DNA of 64,000 nt from Streptomyces lydicus (GTDB lineage: Bacteria > Actinomycetota > Actinomycetes > Streptomycetales > Streptomycetaceae): positions 1-64,000 of the forward strand of contig NZ_JNZA01000017.1 in NCBI RefSeq assembly GCF_000717345.1. The letters are read 5' to 3'. The notes beneath the pieces are model-generated. The model saw only the letters and a program-made list of their open reading frames with translations. It did no database searches and was not told the origin of the DNA. A program made the position numbers and the translations under genes. Shown here piece after piece: positions 21,545 through 30,038 of the stretch. Position 1 is the stretch's first letter; each line of letters opens with the position of its first letter.

Positions 21545-22522
21545 ATGGAAACCGTCACGCTGGATGCCGTTGATCGTGGTCTGGTGCATGCCCTGCAGAT
21601 CGACGGGCGGGCGTCGTTCCGCACCGTCGCCGAGGTCCTCGGCGTCTCCGAGAACACCGTCGCCCGCCGCTATCGCCGGCTGCGGTCGGCCGGGGTGCTG
21701 CGCGTCGTCGGAGTGGTCAACGGTGTGGCGCTCGGCCACTCCTCCTGGGCGCTGCGGCTGCAGTGCACCCCGGACGCGGCCGGCGCCGTTGCCGCCGCGC
21801 TCGCGGCCCGGCCCGACACCTCCTACGTGCACCTGCTCTCCGGCGGGACGGAGATCTCCTGCAACGTCCAGTCGCCTTCCGCCGCCGAACGGGACGCCCT
21901 GCTGCTGCACAAGCTCCCCCGGACCAGCCGGGTCACCGCGGTTTCCGCGCATCTGCTGCTGCGTGCCACGGCGCTGCCCGCTGCGTGGCCCGGGGCCGCG
22001 TGGCTCTCCGAGGAGCAGGCCGGGCGGCTGCGTCCCGCCCCGGTCGCCGCGGTCGCTGAGCCGGTCGCCCTCGACGGTCAGGACCGGGTCGTACTGGAAC
22101 TGCTGGCCCGGGACGGACGGGCTGGCTACCGCGAACTCGCCGCCGCCGCGGGCAGCGCGGACTCCACCGTCAAACGCCGGCTGGACGCACTGCGGCGCTC
22201 CGGGGTGCTCGGCTACGCCCTCGATCTCAGCCCGGCGGCGCTCGGCTTCCCGACCGAGGCGCGCCTGTGGATGTCCGTACGGCCCTCCGGGCTTCTCCAG
22301 GTGGCGCAGGCGATGGCCGAGCATCCGGAGGTGTGCTTCGCCGCGCTGTGCACCGGCCCCAGCAACCTCGTCGCCGCGGTCAACTGCCGTGACGCCGAGG
22401 ACCTGTGTCGTTACCTCACCGAGCGGGTGGCGACGCTCGACGCCGTGCGCTCCGTCGAGACCGCGCCCGTCATCCGCACGCTCAAGCGCACCGGGACGGC
22501 AGGCATCCCCGCCTCGCGCTGA
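21545..22522 (+). CDS. Lrp/AsnC family transcriptional regulator, duplicated form
   Basis: 325 residues made of two AsnC units, each a helix-turn-helix (DGRASFRTVAEVLGVSENTVARRY near 20-43; RAGYRELAAAAGSADSTVKRRL near 196-218) followed by an RAM-like sensor half. This double form is frequent in Streptomyces. Divergent from the NmrA-like gene, a likely target. The ligand is unknown. Confidence 0.85.
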   Translation: METVTLDAVDRGLVHALQIDGRASFRTVAEVLGVSENTVARRYRRLRSAGVLRVVGVVNGVALGHSSWALRLQCTPDAAGAVAAALAARPDTSYVHLLSGGTEISCNVQSPSAAERDALLLHKLPRTSRVTAVSAHLLLRATALPAAWPGAAWLSEEQAGRLRPAPVAAVAEPVALDGQDRVVLELLARDGRAGYRELAAAAGSADSTVKRRLDALRRSGVLGYALDLSPAALGFPTEARLWMSVRPSGLLQVAQAMAEHPEVCFAALCTGPSNLVAAVNCRDAEDLCRYLTERVATLDAVRSVETAPVIRTLKRTGTAGIPASR

Positions 22523-22558
22523 CCGAGGGCGGCGACGAGACCGCGGCGGCCGGGCGGG

Positions 22559-22954
22559 TCAGGCGCCGGACTTCCTGCCGATCACCCAGACGACACCGAT
22601 CACGACCAGCATGATCGTCAAGGATGTGACGAGCCAGGCCATCGCCGCCTTGCTGGTCCTCGTCGTCGGATCCTCGACCCACCGGTAGTGGTCCCGGGTG
22701 ATCCGGCCGCGCACCGGGGCGAGCAGGAGAGGGAACATGACCATGGTCGCCGCGTAGAGGTAGAGCGTGTCCGCCCACGCGTGGGACTCGGCGACGCCGC
22801 GCGCACCGACACAGACGGCGCCGATGACCGGCAGCCAGAACTGCTTCTTGCGGTACTTCGGTATCTGGATGATCCACTGCATGGCAGCCAGGTTGAACAC
22901 GGTGGCACCTGCGGCTATCAGCATCCAGGCGCTGGTGGACAGCGACAAGAACAT
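22559..22954 (-). CDS. Small integral membrane protein
   Basis: 131 residues with about four hydrophobic segments (6-25, 42-60, 66-84, 108-126). Motif QWIIQIPKYRKKQFWLPVIGA. It resembles unassigned membrane proteins in actinobacteria; no function can be read from the sequence. ATG 22954 has GGAGGGGG upstream. Convergent with the AsnC gene, 36 bases apart. Confidence 0.75.
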   Translation of the reverse strand: MFLSLSTSAWMLIAAGATVFNLAAMQWIIQIPKYRKKQFWLPVIGAVCVGARGVAESHAWADTLYLYAATMVMFPLLLAPVRGRITRDHYRWVEDPTTRTSKAAMAWLVTSLTIMLVVIGVVWVIGRKSGA

Positions 22955-23411
22955 GCAACTCCCCCTCCGGGCCGGAACCACATGTCCCCTTCCGGGCCGC
23001 GATGTTCTTGGCCCCGCATCGGGCGTGACCGGCAGGTCCACAAGCTGATCCGGGGGTCAGCGTAAGGGGCCTTGATCACTTGCGCCCGAACATCGGCGGA
23101 ACCGGTCCTCCGCAGCCGTCGGCGGTCGGGAAGCGTGCCGCGAGCCGACATCTCTGACCACCGGTACTCCGCGTCGATCGCACTGCCGGGCACGGAGCGG
23201 CCTTCGGCGACACGGGAGGCGAGGGTGACCTGTCGCAAATGCTCTGGTCTCGGGTCAGTGCTGTGACCTGCGCCGACCAGATCTGTTGAGACGTGGGGAA
23301 GTCGAAAATCTCAGCTGATGTGGTTCCTAGTGCTGTGACCGGGAAGGTTCACCGTGATCGGAAGGCGGCTCGTTGGACGAGCGCACGCGAAACGGCTGGT
23401 ATTACTGGGGC
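22955..23411. other. Intergenic region with a 12-nt direct repeat
   Basis: No gene supported. AGTGCTGTGACC occurs at 23257-23268 and again at 23329-23340, 72 bases apart. Given the IS630 remnant nearby, the repeat may mark insertion-sequence ends or a duplicated target, but it may also be chance. Confidence 0.4.
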
Positions 23412-23789
23412 ATGCTGGAAGAGACCGCACGCTCCGCGATCGACACGTTCATCTCCGCGTTCAACGCCTCGGACGACAGCTATGTGACTGCCCTGCTCTC
23501 CCAGGCCCTGACCTCAGACGTGGTCTTCTGGGGGCCGTTGGGTCGCAGCGAAGGAATCGGGGCGGTCGAGCGGTTCGTGCTGGACATCCGACGCCACCCG
23601 GCGGGGACCGGCACGATGGTGCGCTGCTCAGCGGTGGACATGCCTGACGAATGGGCCCGGTACCAGTGGGTCTTCACCACGCCTGATGGAGGCCCCCGCC
23701 TGGCGGGAACGGATGTCGTCCATCTGCGACGGAGCCTCATCGACCAGGTCATCGTCTTCGCGGGGGAGATCGAGCCGTTCGCCTCCTGA
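23412..23789 (+). CDS. SnoaL/NTF2-like protein
   Basis: 125 residues with the NTF2-like cone layout: helix ETARSAIDTFISAFNASDD, strand SDVVFWGPLGRSEGIGAV, and C-terminal strands ARYQWVFTT, AGTDVVHLRRSLIDQVIVF. The fold hosts ketosteroid isomerases, polyketide cyclases and non-enzymatic binders; no catalytic set is clear. ATG 23412 is chosen; a TTG at 23373 with GGAAGG upstream would add 13 residues. The gene is isolated between intergenic repeats and an insertion scar. Confidence 0.7.
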   Translation: MLEETARSAIDTFISAFNASDDSYVTALLSQALTSDVVFWGPLGRSEGIGAVERFVLDIRRHPAGTGTMVRCSAVDMPDEWARYQWVFTTPDGGPRLAGTDVVHLRRSLIDQVIVFAGEIEPFAS

Positions 23790-23860
23790 GTCATCCTTCT
23801 GTCGCTGTCCTTCTCCTGAACTTGCCCCGTCGGCGTTCGGGGGCTGCTGTTCGCGGTTGG

Positions 23861-24150
23861 TCAGGCCGCGGTGTTGAGGGGGCGTCCGCCCCAGCGAATG
23901 CCCTTTTCGCTGCGGGTGCGGGCGCGTTCCTTGCGTTGGGCGGCGAGTACGTCGGGGTGGCGGGCCTTGGTGGCCGCAGCGGGCCGAAGTGGGCCTCGAT
24001 CGAGTTGGCCCAGGAAGCGTAGGTCGGGGTGAAGCACAGCTCGACCTTGTTCTTCTTCGCCCAGCAGGAGCCTGCGGTGGGCCGGATCCCTAGGGGCCCG
24101 AACTCGTCGAAGGCGAAGACCCGGTCCGGGAAGCGTTCCAGCACCTGCCC
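23861..24150 (-). mobile_element. IS630-family transposase remnant, internally deleted and frameshifted
   Basis: In one minus-strand frame, RVFAFDEFGPLGIRPT is the DDE-domain DEFGPL block and is followed directly by NKVELCFTPTYASWANSIEA, the C-terminal YTPT-SW-N-IE block. The roughly 90 residues normally between them are missing. The ending (ARHPDVLAAQRKERART, then RWGG) continues in a different frame, so a frameshift is also present. No terminal inverted repeats are evident. Non-functional relic. Confidence 0.72.
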
Positions 24151-24194
24151 GGAGCAGGCACCGTAAGGCTTCACGGCCGATGCGGATGACACGT

Positions 24195-24817
24195 CCGTGC
24201 ACTTTCAGCTGAGGTTCGGCGAACACCTCCCGCAAGGCAACCGCCACCGAGGCCCGGTGGCATCGCAGGTGGCGATACCGCGCCAGCCAACGCAAGTTCG
24301 TCCGGAACGTCTGGTCCAAATCTCCGACCAGCCGAAACTGCCACCCCACCGTCGCGCAGACCTCCGCGGTGAACGCGAAGACCTCGGCGGCCTCCTCGTC
24401 GACGAGACACTCCGGCCGGACATCGACCACCACGCCGGTGCCATCGGCCAGCCGCGCGAAGTAGTCCGGAGTGTGCTGGCGATCCCGATCGCCATCCCAC
24501 CAGGACAGGCAGAACGGCTGCGAGGCCAAGGCCACCACCGAAGGGTCGAAGTCCAGGGCCATTGCGGCATCCCGCTCGACCCACGACTCGTAACCCACCA
24601 GGTCACGCGAGGACGCCGCCCAGTACTCACCCGTGAAGTTCTTCTGCCTCTCGAACGCGATGAACTTCCGGACCGGGGTAGCACGTTCGAAGGGCTCGTC
24701 CCAGCAGCGGGCCAGTGATCCCAGCCGCCCGACCCCGTCGACGCCGACGAAACCCACCTGTACGTCCGACGAGTACTCCCATGCGGACCCCGACCTCACC
24801 GGCTCGCTCACGGCCAC
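24195..24817 (-). pseudogene. TnsA-like transposon endonuclease, 3' end lost
   Basis: About 205 residues of a TnsA N-terminal endonuclease: NFTGEYWAASSRDLVGYESWVERDAAMALD (Glu), QHTPDYFARLADGTGVVVDVRPE (Asp, and Arg where TnsA has Lys), then VGWQFRLVGDLDQTFRTNLRWL. TnsA cuts 5' ends in Tn7-like transposition with TnsB. The reading frame runs on into the IS630 relic, so the natural C-terminus is gone. No tnsB/tnsC genes are present. The GTG at 24817 with GGGGGAG upstream is the likely start. Confidence 0.65.
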
Positions 24818-24920
24818 CTCCCCCGACGCCCTCGTTGTCAGCGTCGACCACCGGATACGAGGCCGTGCCCCGGAGTCACAAGGCGTCGTCGGGGTCTTGC
24901 GTCGGCGAACAGTCCCGATA

Positions 24921-24952
24921 TATCGTTGAAGCATCGCAATAGATCAACGATA
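24921..24952 (+). promoter_or_regulatory. Inverted-repeat operator upstream of padR
   Basis: TATCGTTGA at 24921-24929 and its perfect complement TCAACGATA at 24944-24952, 14 bases between, 20 bases before the padR start. The placement fits autorepression by the PadR protein encoded just downstream. The interval is AT-rich compared with its surroundings. Confidence 0.7.
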
Positions 24953-24971
24953 GAGAAAGGGAGACGTCATC

Positions 24972-25598
24972 ATGCGTTCCCAGGGAAACGAACACGGACA
25001 TGAGCGTCGGCATGAGCACTGCGGTCCCGGTAGCCATGGCGGCCGCGGCGACTTCGCGGGCGGCTGGGAGCGGCGGCGCTCCGCATTCGGGCCGTTCGGT
25101 CCGCCTTTCGGGGGCCCGCCCTTCGGTGGCGGCCGAGGTCGGGGCGGACCGCGTGGCCGGGCGCGCCGCGGCGATGTGCGGGCCTCGATACTGGCCCTGC
25201 TCAAGGACCGTCCGATGCACGGCTACGAGATGATCCAGGAGATCGCCGAGCGCAGCGGCGGCGCGTGGAAGCCGAGCCCCGGCTCGGTCTATCCGACGCT
25301 GCAACTGCTGGAGGACGAGGGGCTGATCGCCAGCGCCAGTGAGGGCGGCAAGAAGCTGTTCTCGCTGACCGAGGCCGGACGCGCCGAGGCCGACAGTGGC
25401 TCGGACGCCCCCTGGGAGGACGCCGGTCGCGGCGTCGACTGGGAGGCGATGAACGAGATCCGCAAGGCGGGCGGCGGCCTGGTCGAGGCGTTCCGTCAGG
25501 TGTGGGCCACCGGTAGTCCCGAGCAGCGGGAGAAGGCCATGGCGGTGGTCAACAAGGCCCGCAAGGAGCTGTACCTGATCCTGGCCGAGGAGGACTGA
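24972..25598 (+). CDS. PadR-family transcriptional regulator
   Basis: 208 residues. A histidine/glycine/phenylalanine-rich N-terminal tail (1-65; HGHERRHEH, FGPFGPPFGGPPFGGG) is probably disordered and might bind metal. The PadR winged helix follows (about 68-145; ASILALLKDRPMHGYEMIQEIAERSGG, SPGSVYPTLQLLEDEGLI). A C-terminal helix would dimerise. ATG 24972 has AAAGGGAGA upstream. An inverted repeat sits just before the gene. Confidence 0.88.
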   Translation: MRSQGNEHGHERRHEHCGPGSHGGRGDFAGGWERRRSAFGPFGPPFGGPPFGGGRGRGGPRGRARRGDVRASILALLKDRPMHGYEMIQEIAERSGGAWKPSPGSVYPTLQLLEDEGLIASASEGGKKLFSLTEAGRAEADSGSDAPWEDAGRGVDWEAMNEIRKAGGGLVEAFRQVWATGSPEQREKAMAVVNKARKELYLILAEED

Positions 25599-25642
25599 GC
25601 CGACGGGGGGCTTGCGGGCCGGTACGGGGGAGTCGCGGGGGT

Positions 25643-26071
25643 TCAGGTGGCCAGGCCCGCGAGCTTGCGCAGCGATTCGTTCAGGGCGGCGTTCGCCGAG
25701 TCCTTGAGCTTGCCGGCCATCAGGGACACCGCGGCGCCGGTGAACGTCCCGTCGATCCGCAGCGCCGTCGCCTCGCCGTCCGGGGTGAGCGCATAGCGCA
25801 TCCCCAGGCTGACGCCCATCGGGCCCTTGCCCGCGAGGTCCAGCAGCCGGCCGGGCTCCAGTTCCCGGACGGTCCAGGTGACCTCCGCGGGGAAGCCCAT
25901 CAGCTTCATGTTCTCCTCGTACGTCGCGCCGACCTCCAGCGGGGTCGGGCCGCCGTGGGGGAAGGCGGTGTGGGTGGCGTTCCACTCCCCGTACGACGTG
26001 AAGTCGGTGAGCCGGTCCCAGACCTTCTCGGTCGGCGCCTCGATGCGAGCCCGGGCGGTGACTTCGGCCAT
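25643..26071 (-). CDS. SRPBCC family (START/CoxG-like) protein
   Basis: 142 residues forming one helix-grip domain: ARIEAPTEKVWDRLTDFTSYGEWN at the N-terminus and a long C-terminal helix (AAVSLMAGKLKDSANAALNESLRKLA). Binds a hydrophobic ligand in related proteins; ligand unknown. AAGGGG before ATG 26071. Convergent with padR, 44 bases apart. Confidence 0.82.
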   Translation of the reverse strand: MAEVTARARIEAPTEKVWDRLTDFTSYGEWNATHTAFPHGGPTPLEVGATYEENMKLMGFPAEVTWTVRELEPGRLLDLAGKGPMGVSLGMRYALTPDGEATALRIDGTFTGAAVSLMAGKLKDSANAALNESLRKLAGLAT

Positions 26072-26153
26072 GCGATCACCCCTTCGGTGACGGTGCTGGC
26101 TGGTGCGCGGAACCTAGCCGTGCGGGGGTGAAGGTTCAATACCGAAGGCGCCG

Positions 26154-26272
26154 TATTCTGATGGGGTGTCAGATCGTCGCGGTGTCTCGTCGGAACCGCG
26201 CCCGGAATGTCCGGCCTTCACGGTTCCCCCCTATCTTCTGCGTGGGATCTCCTCCGTAAGGATGAGATCCCA
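26154..26272 (+). promoter_or_regulatory. Promoter and structured leader of the Clp-N gene
   Basis: A -10 hexamer TATTCT (26154-26159) places transcription start near 26166, about 190 bases before the chosen GTG at 26358. In the leader 26243-26251 pairs perfectly with 26264-26272, extended by 3 more pairs closing a GTAA tetraloop (GNRA type). A leaderless start at GTG 26166 is the alternative reading. Confidence 0.5.
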
Positions 26273-26357
26273 TGCGGTCGTCCCCAACCAGCGTCGGATG
26301 CGCAAATGCTTCCCGGCGGGGATGCCCGGACGCCCAGGGACTGGTGGGGTGGAGGCT

Positions 26358-26888
26358 GTGCAAAACCGTACTGCGTACAGTGGCGGCGACGGACCCGCCC
26401 AGGAGGACCTCGACACCCAGCTCACCGTGGAGCTCGCATCGGTGGTCTCCGCCGCCCGCAGGCGGGCCACCCGGGACGGCGACCGCCAGGTCGACACCGC
26501 GCACCTGCTGCACGGCCTCCTGGAATCGGACCCCGCCGTACGCGCCGCCTTCGACGGCGGACCGCAGGTCGCGCGGCTGCTCGGCTACCTCGTCCAGCGC
26601 AGCATCGGCTACGGACTCCAGTGGCACGGCACGGTGGAGGACTCCGGGGCGGTCCCCGCGGTCACCGAGGGCGGGGTCCCCGGCTGGTCACCGGCCGCGG
26701 CCGCGGCCATGGACGGCGCACTCGACCGCGCGCACGCCCGCTACGCCACCCGGGCCGGCTGCCTCGATCTCCTCGCCGCGCTGGTGGACGACCCCGAATC
26801 CCGGGCCGTGGAAGTGCTGCGCCGGGCCTGTGTCGACACCGCCCGGCTAGCCGCCCGACTGGACGGGGAGAGCCCCGGCCAGGACTGA
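26358..26888 (+). CDS. Clp N-terminal-domain protein
   Basis: 176 residues with the Clp-N double helical repeat: TVELASVVSAARRRATRDGDRQVDTAHLLHGLLESDP, then AMDGALDRAHARYATRAGCLDLLAALVDDP. There is no AAA+ ATPase module, so it is a stand-alone Clp-N protein that might act as an adaptor. GTG 26358 follows GGTGGAGG. An in-frame GTG at 26166 would add 64 residues, but that stretch forms a stable hairpin and reads unlike the rest. Confidence 0.75.
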   Translation: MQNRTAYSGGDGPAQEDLDTQLTVELASVVSAARRRATRDGDRQVDTAHLLHGLLESDPAVRAAFDGGPQVARLLGYLVQRSIGYGLQWHGTVEDSGAVPAVTEGGVPGWSPAAAAAMDGALDRAHARYATRAGCLDLLAALVDDPESRAVEVLRRACVDTARLAARLDGESPGQD

Positions 26889-26937
26889 CAGGGGTCTCGG
26901 GGGTGGCACTGCTGACGGCGGCTGTCATGATGACCCG

Positions 26938-28098
26938 ATGCACGCGTCTTCCGGAGGCCCGGCAGGTCCCTCGACCGGCCCGGGCCAGGCAACCCCAGGG
27001 TCCTGGGCGGAGCGCCGGCCGTCGTCCGCCCCCACGCCGGGCCGCACCGGCGCGCGGCGGGGACGCGGTGCCGGCCTGGCGATCGCCCTGCTGTCCGCGG
27101 TGGCCTTCGGCGGCTCCGGCGTGGCCGCCAAGCCACTGATAGCCGCCGGTCTCGAACCGCTCCACGTCACCTGGCTACGGGTCGTCGGCGCCGCGCTGGT
27201 GATGCTGCCCCTGGCCTGGCGGCACCGCGCGCTGCCGCGCCGCCGGCCCGGTCTGCTCGCCGGCTTCGGGCTGCTCGCCGTCGCCGGCGTACAGGCGTGT
27301 TACTTCGCGGCGCTCTCCCGCATCCCGGTCGGCGTCGCGCTGCTCATCGAATACCTGGCCCCCGCCCTCGTCCTGGGCTGGGTCCGCTTCGTGCAGAAAC
27401 GGCCGGTCAGCCGCGCCGCCGCGGTCGGCGTCGTGCTGGCCGTCGGTGGCCTCGCGTGCGTCGTCGAGGTCTGGTCCGGGCTGAGCTTCGACACCGTCGG
27501 CCTGGCGCTGGCGCTCGGCGCGGCCTGCTGCCAGGTGGGCTACTTCGTGCTCTCCGACCACGGCACCGACGACGAGGACGCCGCGGACCCGCTCGGCGTG
27601 ATCGCCTACGGCCTGCTCATCGGCGCCGTCGTCCTCACCGTGATCGCCCGCCCGTGGGAGATGAACTGGTCGGTGCTCGACGGCGGTGCGGACATGAACG
27701 GCACCCAAGTGCCCGCCGTCGCACTGCTCGTCTGGATCGTGCTGGTCTCCACGGTGGCCGCCTACCTCACCGGGGTGGTCTCGATCCGCCGGCTCTCTCC
27801 CCAGGTGGCCGGAGTGGTGGCCTGTCTGGAGGCGGTCATCGCGACCGTGCTGGCCTGGGTGCTCCTCGGTGAGCACCTCTCCGCGCCGCAGATCGTGGGC
27901 GGCGCGGTGGTGCTGGTCGGCGCCTTCATCGCCCAGTCCGCCAAGCCGGCGGCGACGGAGACGGTGGTGGTCGCGGGGGCCGGGGCGGTCACCGGCGAGG
28001 CCGCGGCCCCCGGCCTGTCGGGTGGCGCCGCCGATGCTGACGCTCCCGACGGCGCCGCGCCCCCGGTGCCCGACAGGACCACCGGCCACCTGCGGTAA
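26938..28098 (+). CDS. EamA/DMT-family transporter (first of a tandem pair)
   Basis: 386 residues with ten predicted spans in two EamA repeats (first from AIALLSAVAFGGSGVAAKPLI, second from LALALGAACCQVGYFVLSDHG). The N-terminal 40 residues are Pro/Gly-rich and the last 50 Ala/Pro-rich, both low complexity. Family members export metabolites or amino acids. It is followed on the same strand by a mini-ORF and a second EamA gene. Confidence 0.85.
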   Translation: MHASSGGPAGPSTGPGQATPGSWAERRPSSAPTPGRTGARRGRGAGLAIALLSAVAFGGSGVAAKPLIAAGLEPLHVTWLRVVGAALVMLPLAWRHRALPRRRPGLLAGFGLLAVAGVQACYFAALSRIPVGVALLIEYLAPALVLGWVRFVQKRPVSRAAAVGVVLAVGGLACVVEVWSGLSFDTVGLALALGAACCQVGYFVLSDHGTDDEDAADPLGVIAYGLLIGAVVLTVIARPWEMNWSVLDGGADMNGTQVPAVALLVWIVLVSTVAAYLTGVVSIRRLSPQVAGVVACLEAVIATVLAWVLLGEHLSAPQIVGGAVVLVGAFIAQSAKPAATETVVVAGAGAVTGEAAAPGLSGGAADADAPDGAAPPVPDRTTGHLR

Positions 28099-28125
28099 TG
28101 CCTTGTGGCCGGTGAGGCCGGGCCG

Positions 28126-28131
28126 TAGGGT
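28126..28131 (+). promoter_or_regulatory. -10 element (TAGGGT) for leaderless leader peptide
   Basis: TAGGGT lies 7 bases before the ATG at 28139, so the transcript should begin at the mini-ORF start codon. Confidence 0.5.
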
Positions 28132-28138
28132 GGCGATC

Positions 28139-28174
28139 ATGCATTCGACCGTGCTGCCCCCTCCCGCCGCGTAG
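28139..28174 (+). CDS. Putative 11-residue leader peptide with Pro-Pro-Pro
   Basis: ATG at 28139 to TAG at 28172-28174 encodes MHSTVLPPPAA. A -10 hexamer 7 bases upstream predicts a leaderless mRNA. Three consecutive prolines are a known ribosome-stalling sequence relieved by EF-P. The codons overlap a stem (CCGCCGC around 28164-28170 with GCGGCGG around 28179-28185). Two further hairpins lie between it and the EamA gene at 28307, an arrangement like a translation-dependent attenuator. No homology is claimed; the evidence is layout only. Confidence 0.5.
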   Translation: MHSTVLPPPAA

Positions 28175-28306
28175 GGCGGGCGGCGGCCTCCGAGGACATC
28201 CCGGCTCGGGCAAGTTCCCGAGCTGATCGTCGCTGCCTGCACACGGGACCACGCGACCTTTCCACGGCGCCCCGCGCCGTGCCGGATCTCCCGGAGCACT
28301 TCTCTC
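28175..28306 (+). promoter_or_regulatory. Structured leader of second EamA gene
   Basis: 28204-28210 pairs with 28217-28223 (7 bp, GCTCGGG). 28263-28270 pairs with 28274-28281 (8 bp, 3-nt loop) just before the ribosome site (GGAG at about 28293-28296). The last hairpin is close enough to affect initiation at ATG 28307. Confidence 0.5.
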
Positions 28307-29284
28307 ATGCATGCCACTCCTTCCTCCGCCCTGCCCGTGGGCCGGGGTCTGCTCTACGTGACCTTCGCCGCGACCGCCTGGGGCACCGCGGGTGCCGCCG
28401 CCGCCCTCCTCTACCGGGGCAGCGGGCTGGGTCCGATCGCCCTCACCTTCTGGCGCACCTTCGGCGGGCTGGTTCTCCTGCTCGCCCTCCGGACGCTGCT
28501 GCGCCGCCGGTCCGGCGGCCGGGCCGCACCCGCCCCGTACGAGCCGTGGCGGCGGCGCGTCCTCCGCGTCGTGGTGACCGGTGTCGCGCTCGCGGTCTTC
28601 CAGGCCGCCTACTTCGCCGCCGTCGCCACCACCGGGCTGGCCGTCGGCACCGTCGTCACCATGGGGGCGGGGCCCGTCCTCATCGCCATCGGGGCGCGCG
28701 TCACCATGGGCGAACGCCTCGGCGTGGGCGGTGTCCTTGCCGTCGCCGGGGCGCTGGCCGGGTTGGCGGTCCTGGTCCTCGGGGCGGACGGTGCCGCGAC
28801 CGTGCGTCCGGCCGGCATCGGTTACGCCCTGCTGTCCGCGGCCGGCTGCGCCGCGATGACGCTGATCACCCGGCGGCTCGGCAGGGGCGGCGACAGCGAT
28901 CCGTACGCCTCGACGAGCAGTGCCTTCGCGGTCGCCGCGCTGTGCCTGCTGCCGCTCGCGGCGGTGGAGGGATTGTGGCCGCAGGCGCACGACCTGGGCC
29001 GCAGCCTCTGGCTGATGGGCTACATCGCGGCGGTGCCGACGGCGCTGGCCTACGGGCTGTACTTCGCGGGGCTGACGGCCGTCCGGGCCGCGACCGCGTC
29101 GGTGGTCTCACTGATCGAGCCGGTGTCGGCCGCGGTCATCGCGGTGCTGTTCCTGGGGGAGCAGCTCACGATGGCGACGGCGGCCGGAACCGGGGTGCTG
29201 CTGACGGCCGTTGCCGCGCTGGCGGTGACGGAGGCGCGCGGAGCGGTGGCGGCCGCGCGGTCCGCGGCTCCGGCGACGGGCTGA
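28307..29284 (+). CDS. EamA/DMT-family transporter (second of a tandem pair)
   Basis: 325 residues, ten spans in two repeats: [20 protein letters not shown] opens the first and [18 protein letters not shown] the second; [23 protein letters not shown] is the typical EamA end motif. Length is normal. The gene has a 130-base structured leader with a polyproline mini-ORF, whereas the upstream EamA paralogue does not. Substrate unknown. Confidence 0.87.
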   Translation: MHATPSSALPVGRGLLYVTFAATAWGTAGAAAALLYRGSGLGPIALTFWRTFGGLVLLLALRTLLRRRSGGRAAPAPYEPWRRRVLRVVVTGVALAVFQAAYFAAVATTGLAVGTVVTMGAGPVLIAIGARVTMGERLGVGGVLAVAGALAGLAVLVLGADGAATVRPAGIGYALLSAAGCAAMTLITRRLGRGGDSDPYASTSSAFAVAALCLLPLAAVEGLWPQAHDLGRSLWLMGYIAAVPTALAYGLYFAGLTAVRAATASVVSLIEPVSAAVIAVLFLGEQLTMATAAGTGVLLTAVAALAVTEARGAVAAARSAAPATG

Positions 29285-29292
29285 GGACGGGC

Positions 29293-29318
29293 GCCCGGCC
29301 GGTTCGCACCGGCCGGGC
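29293..29318. terminator. Bidirectional hairpin terminator
   Basis: Perfect 11-bp stem (29293-29303 with 29308-29318) and a 4-nt loop, between the convergent EamA and PaiB-type genes. A second, imperfect hairpin follows at about 29329-29362. Confidence 0.75.
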
Positions 29319-29366
29319 AGCCGTTCCACCGGCCCGGGCGGTGAGGTCCGCCGGGCCCGGTCCCCG

Positions 29367-30029
29367 TCAGGAGGCGGGGGTCTCCGCGGTGCCGGCGGCC
29401 GCTGACAGGCGCCGCTGCTGATGCTCGCGGGCCGCCGCGTCCCCGGGGCCGCTCCGCTCGGCGAGGCGCGCCGAGACACGCTGCTGCACCGCTTCGCTCC
29501 GCTTGCCCCCGTACTTGAACTTGGCGCGCACGTCGCGCACTTCGAGGCGCAGGCCGCGGATGCCGGCCAGCAGCCGCCCGTACGGGGCCTCGCCCGCGGT
29601 GACCGGAGCCGAACCGCCCTCGGGCTGGAAGTGGCCCATCTGCCGCCGCAGCAGCGCCGCCTTGGCCTCCGGGTCGTCCACGACATGGGCGGTGCAGGTC
29701 AGCTGGACCGCGGCGTAGAAGCTGGTGGGGACGCCGTGCTCGGGCGGCTGGTCGTCGGCCGCCTGCCAGGGGCCGGGGATGAAGGTGTAGTCGTCGACCA
29801 CGCTCAGCAGGACCGTGGGCCGGTCCTCCAGCGCCGCCCACAAGGGGTTCGGGCGGGCGAGGTGGGTGACGGCCTCGCGGCGCGCCGGGTCGTAGGCGAA
29901 GTGCAGGGGCTGCACCAGCGGCGGTTCGCCCGGTGACCCGTTGGCCGCCAGCTGCCCGAAGTCATGCGCCGCGAGCCAGCGTTGCCACTCGGCATCGTCG
30001 GCGGGGGCGTCCCAGGGGTGGATCAGCAC
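29367..30029 (-). CDS. PaiB-type FMN-binding split-barrel protein
   Basis: 220 residues matching the FMN-binding negative transcriptional regulator (PaiB) family: PLHFAYD near 40, LARPNPLWAAL near 57, VPTSFYAAVQLTCTAHVVDD near 100 and RAKFKYGGKRS near 165. Despite the family name it is a flavin-binding split beta-barrel without a classic DNA-binding motif. It lies 9 bases behind another split-barrel gene, so the two are probably one transcript. Confidence 0.83.
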   Translation of the reverse strand: MLIHPWDAPADDAEWQRWLAAHDFGQLAANGSPGEPPLVQPLHFAYDPARREAVTHLARPNPLWAALEDRPTVLLSVVDDYTFIPGPWQAADDQPPEHGVPTSFYAAVQLTCTAHVVDDPEAKAALLRRQMGHFQPEGGSAPVTAGEAPYGRLLAGIRGLRLEVRDVRAKFKYGGKRSEAVQQRVSARLAERSGPGDAAAREHQQRRLSAAAGTAETPAS

Positions 30030-30038
30030 GGTGGCTCC

